Below, piece after piece: positions 38,879 to 46,839 of a stretch of 64,000 nt of DNA. Position numbers and translations under genes: made by a program. Source of the stretch: Pratylenchus scribneri. Lineage: Eukaryota > Nematoda > Chromadorea > Rhabditida > Pratylenchidae. The stretch is taken from the NCBI GenBank assembly GCA_030063045.1, contig JAQSEB010000066.1, forward strand, positions 62,001-126,000, read 5' to 3'. The notes beneath the pieces were generated by a model that searched no databases, was not told where the DNA came from, and saw only the letters and a program-made list of their open reading frames with translations. Position 1 is the first letter of the stretch. The number at the start of each line of letters is the position of its first letter.

Positions 38879-39246
38879 CTTCCCAAGAGGCGTGGGGCGT
38901 TGGTAAATGGGCGGTTCCATTTTCATCACTTGACGTGGGTTAAAATTGGGTAGAGAACTTGAGCGATCCGGGGACCTCTCGTTCCCTTCATTTACGCGTC
39001 CATTTCTGGCTGGCGTTAATTTGGTGAGAATGGGAAAGGGAAAATGCGAGCATCCTCCTCTCTCTCTTCTCTCATCCAGCTGCGTGGGTAAATTTGAGTG
39101 ACAGCTTTGATGTGTGTGGTCTTCTTTCCCTTGTTGTTTGTTGGGAGTTGGGTTGGCTTTCGCCCCTTCCATCTCACCACGAGGCAAGTGGAGTAGTTTG
39201 GATTTGTTTAATGTTGGAAATGGAAATAAAATGGAATAAATTAAGT

Positions 39247-39270
39247 GATGTTTGGCTAATGCCAAACATC
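39247..39270. other. Perfect 10-bp inverted repeat (hairpin)
   Basis: GATGTTTGGC, loop TAAT, GCCAAACATC. It lies 12 bp from a boundary-like motif (39283-39298) of the mobile-element block. Confidence 0.65.
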
Positions 39271-39977
39271 CCTATCTTTACACCTTCCCCCCAACATAAG
39301 CGAGGTCCCTCGAGCTTGAGGTGTAGTTTGGATTTTCACCAATAGGCGAGGGGATGGCCGAAGGCCATCTCCTCGCTTACCGGCTGGTAACAAAATTGTT
39401 TTGTTTCATCACTGAAGTGGTATTTGTTTTTGTTAGCCGAAGCTTCATCTCCGGAGAGGGTTGTTTAGAGAGAGTTAACGGTTATCACCAAGTGATTCTT
39501 GAAGGGAACAAAAATGGAAGTGAACAAAGTGGACCGATGGTCTCGTCTTTCCGCCATTGCTGGCTTTTCTTCACCGCCAATTGTTGGCCTCAATCGGAGA
39601 CTTATGGTCAAGCCTGCTCTCTTTTGCCCTAATCCAGAGGATTTGATTTTTTCTTGGGTCTTTGCCTCTTCTTCTGCGCCAATTTTGATTTATTGGCCCA
39701 TTGGATTAGGGGCAAAGCCTCTTTTTACCATTGGAATGGTCCAAATGGTCTTAATTTATAGCCAATCTGCCTTGCACTGCCAGCCTGTCCCGGAGGACTG
39801 CCGTGGTCTTACTGGGCAAACCAGCTACAATTGCAATTAATTTGAACCTTGCGGATCATCATCTAATTTAATAGGATTTTTAATTTTATTTTAAATCATC
39901 ATAATTTTTATTTTAATTATGGAAATGTGGGTAGTTTTCAGGAACTTCATCAGATTGCTCTGGTATTTGGTTGGTTT
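39271..39977. other. Non-coding segment downstream of the helicase ORF
   Basis: No open frame with continuity on the minus strand. It contains the palindromic 22-bp motif at 39481-39502 and the G-rich motif at 39283-39298. Possibly element 3' untranslated region and LTR. Confidence 0.45.
39283..39298 (-). other. G-rich boundary motif, copy 1 (PPT/LTR-start-like)
   Basis: On the minus strand TATGTTGGGGGGAAGG. The same 16-mer recurs at 46804-46819, and with one change at 46486-46501. It looks like a polypurine tract joined to an LTR start beginning TGTTGG. Confidence 0.5.
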
Positions 39978-42900
39978 TTACACCTTCCTGACAAAACTGC
40001 CTTCTTGCCATCCTAGTGCATTTGCTATTTCACAATTTGCTACCAGGGATTTTTCATTGTCATCTTGGTCAATAGTGCCAAGGATTCCTTGAAATCGGCA
40101 AATTTGGGTCTCATTTGAGTCATTTATTATCTGGGATAATAAGTTTGTGTATTGGACGCTGTCAATTGGTGGACAGTCGACCATTAACATACGCATGAAT
40201 TTTGACATCATGGTCCATCCTTCCGGGGTTGAGTTTTTAGGAATGGCACTGAGGTAGTCCATATCCCCTATGACCCATAGGGCCTCTTTTGGTCGTGTCA
40301 GGGCTACCGTGGTAAGCCTAGACTCATGGACAAAGTCCGTTTCGACGCCTTTAATCGTCTTGTTTCTTGTGGTGACTACTATTTCATAGTCTGATTCGTT
40401 GCCAATATAGGCCTGTCCAGTGTGAACTGCAAGCAGTCCAGCGCCGGGTGGGTTTAAATCCTCATTTCTGCAGATTTCTTGCAGATTCGTTGCCGAACCT
40501 GTGTAGTAGCAAACAATGACAATTGTTGCTTGAGGGTTGAGTTTTCGTAACATTTTAACAATGCAAATTGCTTGTTCTTCCTGGACGGGATTGTGCAATG
40601 ATTTGCCTTGCCATTTTTGCGCTTGTCCATCAGTGTGGACTAATGTGATAGGTACCTTCGTTGTGGCAACAGGAATGTTATAATCCACAACGGCTGTTCT
40701 GGAATCGGGATCGGCTCCGTTTTCCAGTTCACCATCATAAAGGATTGCCAGGTATGGCACCATAGCCGGATGAAAACGATAGGTTTTCTTCAGCTGGATA
40801 ACTTTTCCTGGGAGAAGTTTGACAAAGTGATCAGCTGCTGAATGCAATTGATACTCATATGTTTTGCTGGTCTCCACCCAATCTGGGTGAACCCATGGGC
40901 CGAGTTGTCGCTCGTCGCCCGTTACCATTAGCTGGCTGATATATTTGCCGTGCATGACTAGAAGTTCTACATCGACCATCCTAGCCTGTCCAGCTTCATC
41001 CACCAATAGAATAGTGGGGTAGTTTAGTAACTTAGAACATTGCAGCATTTTGCCGATTGTTCCAGCGATTATTTTTATTTGTGGGCTTCTTTTCAGAAGC
41101 TCTTCCACAATATCATCCTCAACTGTGTAACAGCCAGGGTATTCCTTTCGGTCATTGATAAATCCTCGGAATTTATTCAGAATAGCCTTTGTGGCTTCAA
41201 ATTGTTTGGGTTGTTTGCCAGAAACATGTTTTTGGACAAACCTTTCCGCATGTGCCAAAATGGCATACGGAGCTAATTTTTGGCTAACTTTGTTTGGTGT
41301 GATAGCCTCTTCAACCTGTGCAACCACAGATTGGATCCATAGAATTTCTGGGTCATTGAGGTTCAGGATGCCTTTGGCTTCCATCGCCGTTGCAATGTCA
41401 TCGACCATCTTTTTGACGGCGGTGTTATTATAGGTCACTGCAAGAATGACTTCATCTGGTCTGTTTATGCGCATATCAGCGGTTATTTCAGCCAGGACTG
41501 TTGTTTTTCCGGCTCCAGCTGGAGATTTGACTAAGTCTGCCGGATGAAATTTTTGAACTGTTGCTGCAGTGGCAAGCTTTTGTTCATCATTGAGTCTGGG
41601 GTTGTTGTCCAGCTCAGCAATATAATTGGTTAATTTATTCCAGTCAAGCATTCCTAAGCAAGGAAGAGGCTTGCAGGACTTCATTCTTTCCAATTTATCC
41701 GCTTTGGATAATGGGAGCGTAGCGAACGGATCCGCTTCATGTAATTCGACCGCTTGTACCCAGTCAAAGTCTTTCGGTTTGAACATGGTGTACATGAATG
41801 TGTCTGTGAATTTTGGTGGGTCAGTCAACTCTGTTGGCATGTCATCACCCATATCACGGATGGATTTTACTGGTGCAATAATTGCTAATAATTCTTCCCG
41901 TGGTGTTTTGGGATCATCCTTTCGGGGGTAAGTCGGTAAGGTTTTGAGCAGTTCAATTCTGTCTTCAATTCCTGTCCGATTTTCATCCACTTCAAGCCGA
42001 ATGCCTTTGTGGGGGTATTTATGAGTTTTCATAAATTGATAGTCACTGGCACCTTCCTTGTCCAGTTCATCGCGCAGCCGTTGGTATTTGGTACGTTTGG
42101 CTCGTTTGCGCTCTTCAACCATTGCTGGTTGGGTCGGTTGGTCTTCTTGTAGCTCACTTGGCCCAAGGATTTTGTCAAATTGTTCGACAAGCTTGTCTAT
42201 TTCACCAATATCATTGGCAAAACGACGTATTTTACGTCTGAGACGTAGTCTTGATGGAATTCCATCAGCACAATGTAATTCCAGAATGTCCACTTCGAAC
42301 ATTGGAACCCATTTGTCTTTGACCAGTTGTGTTAGTTTGGCCTCAGTGAATGGTTGAAAATATCTCGTCATGTCCATAAGGACTTCATCTGATAGTTTCC
42401 TTGGATCATTGCATTTAAATATATAGCAGTGGTCCGCTTCAAGGTGAGCTATATCACCTTGGATTTTGGCTTTCGCCATGCTTTCGCTCATCTTGGCTCG
42501 CTCTCCAGCGGCCGAGGCTGTTTTCATCTGACGAATAACTTCAGCTTCATCGTTGAAACTTTTGGCTGTGTGGTCAGTGCATCCGTACTTTTTATTCCGG
42601 GATATGGTTTTGATTACTTCTTTTGGAAGTTGATCAATGAACATTAATTGATTGTAGCCTTCTTCGGCTTCATAGACTCCGGTGGCTGTCTTGTAAAAGA
42701 CTGGCACTACCATTGTTCGTCCGTATATTGGGGTTCCTTTTTGGACTTCGGAATAATTCGCACCAACAAGTGTTCCTCTTCCGGGTAGGCTTTGGAAGCC
42801 TTCATCCTTAAAGTCAGAGATTTGGTGGTTTCCAACTCTCAGGGGTTCGGTAAAGCCTGAGCTTACGATATTTACATTCCAACGAGTGGCATCTCTGCCT

Positions 42901-43442
42901 TTCATGAGAATGTCCATAGTGACTAAGGCCACTTCATGTAGGTGTTGGAATGCACCTTCATGAGTTTTTTCAAACTCGATTGCCAAGCAGCTTGGAAATA
43001 TGTGGTCTGGAAGATTTCTCAACCAGCCTGAAAGGTCGGACAAGGGTTTTTCAAATTCCCTTGGGTCCCCTTGATCGTCCAATAGGCGACCGTATTTTTT
43101 AACTTTAACAAGATCTCTCAAGTATAAGTTCTTAGCCGAGTTCGGATATTCCACCGAACCGAACTGCATGAATAACGGTGAGGTTTCAATTCGCCGATTA
43201 TCCTTATTTTGATTGAGAATGCCAATGGCTTTCCCCCAATCCCGCTTGATTATGTAATATTCTGCGGGGGATTCTGGCTCTGTGATTAAATCACTGGCCA
43301 TTATTACCATATAGCCGGTTGGCATGGCTCTGGGTTTTTTCTGTTCCTTTTTCCATGGTTGGATGGGTTGGGGAACAGTCATCTCTAACGTTGGAGTCGA
43401 GGTACGTATTTGATTGGTATCAGGTTCTTCAAAAGAAGTCAT
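39978..43442 (-). CDS. Superfamily 1 (UPF1/DNA2/NAM7-like) helicase of a mobile element, 1154 residues
   Basis: One uninterrupted ORF in a genome where host genes have introns every few hundred bases. The C-terminal half carries the SF1 helicase motifs: motif I SPAGAGKTT (near residue 640), motif II LLVDEAGQ (near 815), motif III TGDERQLGP (near 840), motif IV region LKKTYRFHPAM (near 880), motif V region YEIVVTTRNKTIKG and motif VI VALTRPKEALWVIGD (near 1050). The first ~500 residues match nothing I know. The frame stays open upstream of the Met, overlapping the end of gag in the -1 frame. All motifs are intact, so ATPase and 5'-3' unwinding activity are expected from the family. It may act in replication or transposition, or protect or remodel element RNA; this is inference. 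Confidence 0.85.
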   Translation of the reverse strand: MTSFEEPDTNQIRTSTPTLEMTVPQPIQPWKKEQKKPRAMPTGYMVIMASDLITEPESPAEYYIIKRDWGKAIGILNQNKDNRRIETSPLFMQFGSVEYPNSAKNLYLRDLVKVKKYGRLLDDQGDPREFEKPLSDLSGWLRNLPDHIFPSCLAIEFEKTHEGAFQHLHEVALVTMDILMKGRDATRWNVNIVSSGFTEPLRVGNHQISDFKDEGFQSLPGRGTLVGANYSEVQKGTPIYGRTMVVPVFYKTATGVYEAEEGYNQLMFIDQLPKEVIKTISRNKKYGCTDHTAKSFNDEAEVIRQMKTASAAGERAKMSESMAKAKIQGDIAHLEADHCYIFKCNDPRKLSDEVLMDMTRYFQPFTEAKLTQLVKDKWVPMFEVDILELHCADGIPSRLRLRRKIRRFANDIGEIDKLVEQFDKILGPSELQEDQPTQPAMVEERKRAKRTKYQRLRDELDKEGASDYQFMKTHKYPHKGIRLEVDENRTGIEDRIELLKTLPTYPRKDDPKTPREELLAIIAPVKSIRDMGDDMPTELTDPPKFTDTFMYTMFKPKDFDWVQAVELHEADPFATLPLSKADKLERMKSCKPLPCLGMLDWNKLTNYIAELDNNPRLNDEQKLATAATVQKFHPADLVKSPAGAGKTTVLAEITADMRINRPDEVILAVTYNNTAVKKMVDDIATAMEAKGILNLNDPEILWIQSVVAQVEEAITPNKVSQKLAPYAILAHAERFVQKHVSGKQPKQFEATKAILNKFRGFINDRKEYPGCYTVEDDIVEELLKRSPQIKIIAGTIGKMLQCSKLLNYPTILLVDEAGQARMVDVELLVMHGKYISQLMVTGDERQLGPWVHPDWVETSKTYEYQLHSAADHFVKLLPGKVIQLKKTYRFHPAMVPYLAILYDGELENGADPDSRTAVVDYNIPVATTKVPITLVHTDGQAQKWQGKSLHNPVQEEQAICIVKMLRKLNPQATIVIVCYYTGSATNLQEICRNEDLNPPGAGLLAVHTGQAYIGNESDYEIVVTTRNKTIKGVETDFVHESRLTTVALTRPKEALWVIGDMDYLSAIPKNSTPEGWTMMSKFMRMLMVDCPPIDSVQYTNLLSQIINDSNETQICRFQGILGTIDQDDNEKSLVANCEIANALGWQEGSFVRKV

Positions 43443-43528
43443 GGAAATTGATGTTTCCGATTGGGTTGGCAGATGGCTCCTGAGGAACCTTCTAGCCGCA
43501 TCGCGATCGAGTCGCGGCCGTGTTTTTG

Positions 43529-45631
43529 TTATTTGGGACGTCCCCGCCCCCGAGCCTGGGAAAAATCCTGGTTCTTCGGTGGGTTTGGGTTCGGAAATGT
43601 GGGTGGCTGTTGCGCCTGATTTGGTGGCTGTTGGGCCTGACTTGGTAGTTGCGGGCCTATGCCTGCTTCTTCATCCATCGGTTCAGCTGGCGGCTTTGGT
43701 GGCTGCTGAACCTCTGGGTACGGATAGTTTGGTGGTGGTGGCTGTTGCCCCAGAACCGTTTGGTTTTGACTTCCTGCCGTTTGCAACGACGGGGGTGGCA
43801 CTGTAAATTCATGTGGCAACAATGGCCGATTATACAGGCTTTGAGTCATTGGGTTTGGCGTTGGAGCCGCTCCCATCATGGGCGTTTGGTTGCCCGATAA
43901 GAAGAATTGTGGGGTTGGCTGTGAGGCCATCATCGGCTGGGCCGGTTGGTATGGCTGTTGAGGCCATTGATATTGGTTTGGTTGGGTTTGTTGGCCCATC
44001 ATCAATGCTGGATGCATTGGTTGTTGCGGTGCAACGTTGGGGTAAGTTTGAGGCAAATTTTGGGGCAAACCTGGACCATATCCGAGTTGGGCGCGGAGCT
44101 GTTGCAATTCCCGCTGCTGTTGTCGGTCCCGTTCATCCTGGATGGCCTGGTTGATCCTCCATTGCTCCTCCCATTGCCGTTGGATTTGCCGGATTCGTTC
44201 CTCGTGGGCCATTTGCACTGGATCAAACTGTTGCCCGGATCCGCCCGCCGGTGGTTCCAGTTGGTTGATGTCCATGTTGGCCAAATAGCGGACGACTTGT
44301 GGCACGGCTGGTGCCTCATCCACGTTTTGTGGGGTTTGGTTAGTTGGTGCTGGAGTGTTAGTCCGCTTTGCCGGTGGCTGATTGGTTTTGGTTTGGTCAT
44401 TAGTATGACGCTTGGTGCCGCCTTTCGACAGGCTAAAGCTTCCACTGCTTTTGGCGGTTTCAGCTGTCTTATCTTTGTTTCGATAGCAGTTGTGAGTAAA
44501 GTGGGAATCAACCCCGCAATTCTCACACCATCGGCCTTGATATTCGCCGGCTTCGTATTGTGCGCGCAAATCTCGCTTGCGTTTTTTGCACTGAGGCTTT
44601 GTATGCCCCTTTTTCCCACAATAACTGCAGGTTTCATCCTTTTCAGGGGTCTGGTCTGTTATGTCTTTCAAACGTCTTCGACAGACGCTTGAGATGTGGT
44701 CTCTTCCTTGACAATAGTCACAGGTTTCTCCCTTATGGGGGTTTGGTTTGGTTTTACCTTTGGATTGTTTTTCATCCTTTGGTTGAGGGGTAACCGGTTC
44801 CGGTTTGATTGTAAGTTTCAACCGCTCTGAAGCTCGCGCTTTTCGATCGGCTTCAGCTATGGCTGCATCCAAGTCCGCTTGGGTTAAGGTCAGAACTTTT
44901 GATTGTTCTGGGGGTTCTTGTTGACGCATATCTTCGTCATCATCCTCATCAGAGGGAATTTCTCCATCTTCTTTATTGGAGTCATCCGGTTTTTCGCCGG
45001 GCTTTTGTTCATCCTTTTTCGGGGTTGTCTTCTTCTCTTGGCTGTTGCTTTGAGTTGAAGTGATTTGGCGGCGTGAGCATGTGGAACATTCTCCGCTCGT
45101 CAATGTGGCGGAACAAGTTGAGCATTTATTGCTTTTCTTGGACTTTTTGCCTGATTTGTTGGCTTTGGTTTTAGCCTTAGAAGAGGTGGAACCTTTACGT
45201 CCCTTGGCCTCTTGCTTTTTAACAATTTCCATGTCACCTTGTTCCATGGGAATTGTTTCATCACCATCGGATTTGGTGGGTGATTTAAGCAGTTCTTCTT
45301 CATCATATTGCGAGAAGACGCTTCCATCTCCTTCTTCTTCCATAATGCTTTCAGCAATGGACTTGGAGGCTGTTGTATCCCAGTCTTTGGATTCATCCGT
45401 TGAAGGGATTGGGTTAGCATTAGCACTAGTTGTAGGTTGTTTTGCTTCATCCACTTTGGTTTTAGTGGGTTTGGTATCAGTTTTACCCGATTGAGATTGT
45501 GATTTGTCATCAGTTTTCTCTGGCGGTTTGGTTTTTGATTTGTCTTCAGTTTTCTCTGGCGGTTTGGTAGGCTTATCGCCTTCATCCGCTTTGCGGGGTG
45601 GACGTGGGGGTGAACCTCGGTTCTTACGCAT
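43529..45631 (-). CDS. Gag-like nucleic-acid-binding protein with three zinc knuckles, 700 residues
   Basis: Intronless ORF starting MRKNRGSPPRPPRK. The N-terminal 200 residues are Lys-, Thr-, Asp- and Pro-rich with a CSTC...CSTC pair. Then come three CCHC zinc knuckles of the retroviral CX2CX4HX4C type: CDYCQGRDHISSVC, CSYCGKKGHTKPQC and CENCGVDSHFTHNC (about residues 300-375). The rest is rich in Gln, Pro, Asn and Met and ends in an RG-rich tail (QARGRGRPK). Zinc knuckles bind single-stranded nucleic acid and are typical of Gag nucleocapsid; no capsid domain is recognisable by eye. The start lies 14 bp after the palindromic 22-bp motif. The helicase frame begins inside its 3' end. Whether it forms particles is unknown. 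Confidence 0.78.
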   Translation of the reverse strand: MRKNRGSPPRPPRKADEGDKPTKPPEKTEDKSKTKPPEKTDDKSQSQSGKTDTKPTKTKVDEAKQPTTSANANPIPSTDESKDWDTTASKSIAESIMEEEGDGSVFSQYDEEELLKSPTKSDGDETIPMEQGDMEIVKKQEAKGRKGSTSSKAKTKANKSGKKSKKSNKCSTCSATLTSGECSTCSRRQITSTQSNSQEKKTTPKKDEQKPGEKPDDSNKEDGEIPSDEDDDEDMRQQEPPEQSKVLTLTQADLDAAIAEADRKARASERLKLTIKPEPVTPQPKDEKQSKGKTKPNPHKGETCDYCQGRDHISSVCRRRLKDITDQTPEKDETCSYCGKKGHTKPQCKKRKRDLRAQYEAGEYQGRWCENCGVDSHFTHNCYRNKDKTAETAKSSGSFSLSKGGTKRHTNDQTKTNQPPAKRTNTPAPTNQTPQNVDEAPAVPQVVRYLANMDINQLEPPAGGSGQQFDPVQMAHEERIRQIQRQWEEQWRINQAIQDERDRQQQRELQQLRAQLGYGPGLPQNLPQTYPNVAPQQPMHPALMMGQQTQPNQYQWPQQPYQPAQPMMASQPTPQFFLSGNQTPMMGAAPTPNPMTQSLYNRPLLPHEFTVPPPSLQTAGSQNQTVLGQQPPPPNYPYPEVQQPPKPPAEPMDEEAGIGPQLPSQAQQPPNQAQQPPTFPNPNPPKNQDFSQARGRGRPK

Positions 45632-45645
45632 TATTAAAAAGACCT

Positions 45646-45667
45646 GTTATCACCAAGTGATTCTTGA
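45646..45667 (-). other. 22-bp palindromic motif, gag leader copy
   Basis: Plus strand starts GTTATCACCAAGTGATTCTT, with the inverted repeat ATCAC/GTGAT. Identical copy at 39481-39502; one-mismatch copy at 38545-38566. In minus orientation it contains TGGTGATAAC just before the gag start, the place and TGG start expected of a tRNA primer-binding site. Confidence 0.55.
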
Positions 45668-46485
45668 GAAATGAAATTGTTTTTGAAGACAGTTGATTGT
45701 AGCTTTGAGTCGAATTTGTTGAGCAGTGAAGTCGCTGAATTCGCTTTTTGATAGCTGTAATCTGAAAACAAAACATTAATCAAGAATTATTAATAAATAA
45801 ATAATTAGGTGATAGGTAATAATAAAGCTTTATTTGGTTTATTTGCTTTATTTATTTAATAAGGGAGCGGAAATATTTTTATTTCCAACTCCACTTATTT
45901 CATCATCATTTTTTTTGCGAATGAATGGCGGAAGTGAGTGGGAGGCTGGTTTTGGTCAGCGCCTTGCCCCTTGTTTTTCATTGCCTTCAATCAATGAGAC
46001 AGATGTGTCTATATCCTGCATTAGGTATATAGGTGAGAAGGGTGAGAAAAGACTTGTGTCTGATCTCTGAATGGTTAGTGTTATTATAAGGCGTTCGCTG
46101 TAATAAAAATTACTGCACTTGCCTTTTCATCAGTTAGACACTGTACTTGCCAGTGCCTTCATGTCAAAACCAAATGTTTTGACGCAATTTTTGGATGTTT
46201 TTAATGTTTTTAATCATTATAATTTTTTGGAAATAATGATTTTAATGTTGAATATAAAATAAATATTCTTAATTGGTAATTTTGGATTAAAATTTCATTA
46301 ATATTTTGCAATATTAGGTTTAATATTTGTTTATAAATATTTCATCAGCTTGTTAGGCCAGGTTTATTTGAGAATTAGCTTTGTTTTAGCTTCATCATTT
46401 ATATTTTGATATAAAATGGTTAGTTTCTTTGGTCCAGTTTTCATTTCTTCGGCCAAGCTGTTTGTTGAGAAGTTTATTGGTTTTG

Positions 46486-46501
46486 CCTTCCCTCCAACAT
46501 A
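46486..46501 (-). other. G-rich boundary motif, variant copy
   Basis: Minus strand TATGTTGGAGGGAAGG, one change from the other two copies. Confidence 0.4.
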
Positions 46502-46803
46502 GTTCATGTGGGGTTTTTTTTTTTTTTTTTTTGCAAATGATTTGGTGGCTGGTTTTGCCTCATCATCCTGTGATTTGGAATGGATTTGGTTTAGTTAATG
46601 TTTTTAGCCTTTTATTTTGATATCTCGGCTTCATCATTTTCATATCGTTATGAAATGGAATTTAGGCTTTTGTTTCTGCCTTCATGCCTTTGGCGATTGA
46701 TGAATAATTTTTATTCACCTTAATTTTAAATTTTGGATATTTTTGAAGCATTTTTTGGAAATTTTGGGTGGATTTCAGGTTATTTTCTCCCTTTCCATTG
46801 ATG

Positions 46804-46819
46804 CCTTCCCCCCAACATA
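46804..46819 (-). other. G-rich boundary motif after pol (polypurine-tract-like)
   Basis: Minus strand TATGTTGGGGGGAAGG, 20 bp past the pol stop, where a Ty3/gypsy polypurine tract next to the 3' LTR is expected. Confidence 0.5.
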
Positions 46820-46839
46820 GTGGGTGGGTTGTTTTTGAA

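Larger units (their letters stand above)
45668..46839. other. LTR-like non-coding segment between pol and gag
   Basis: On the minus strand it follows the pol stop by ~20 bp, begins with the G-rich motif (46804-46819; second copy 46486-46501), and ends at the palindromic motif ahead of gag. It holds a hairpin (46163-46183: GTCAAAAC, loop CAAAT, GTTTTGAC), a TATATA word near 46025 and AATAAA words near 45840-45880. This order (PPT, U3-like, R/U5-like, PBS-like) is that of an LTR, but no second copy of the whole segment is seen, so the call is tentative. Confidence 0.45.

Noticed and set aside
38557..39298. Segment as a confirmed LTR matching the one before gag
   Set aside because: It has a G-rich start motif, a TATA box and the 22-bp motif, but its body does not resemble 45668-46819 and an ORF runs through its end; kept only as a possibility.
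43946..44692. 248-codon plus-strand ORF
   Set aside because: It lies antisense to the gag-like ORF, is Trp/Leu/Cys-rich nonsense in composition, and follows from the codon bias of the opposite strand. The same holds for 44002-44637, 45060-45494 and 45100-45585.
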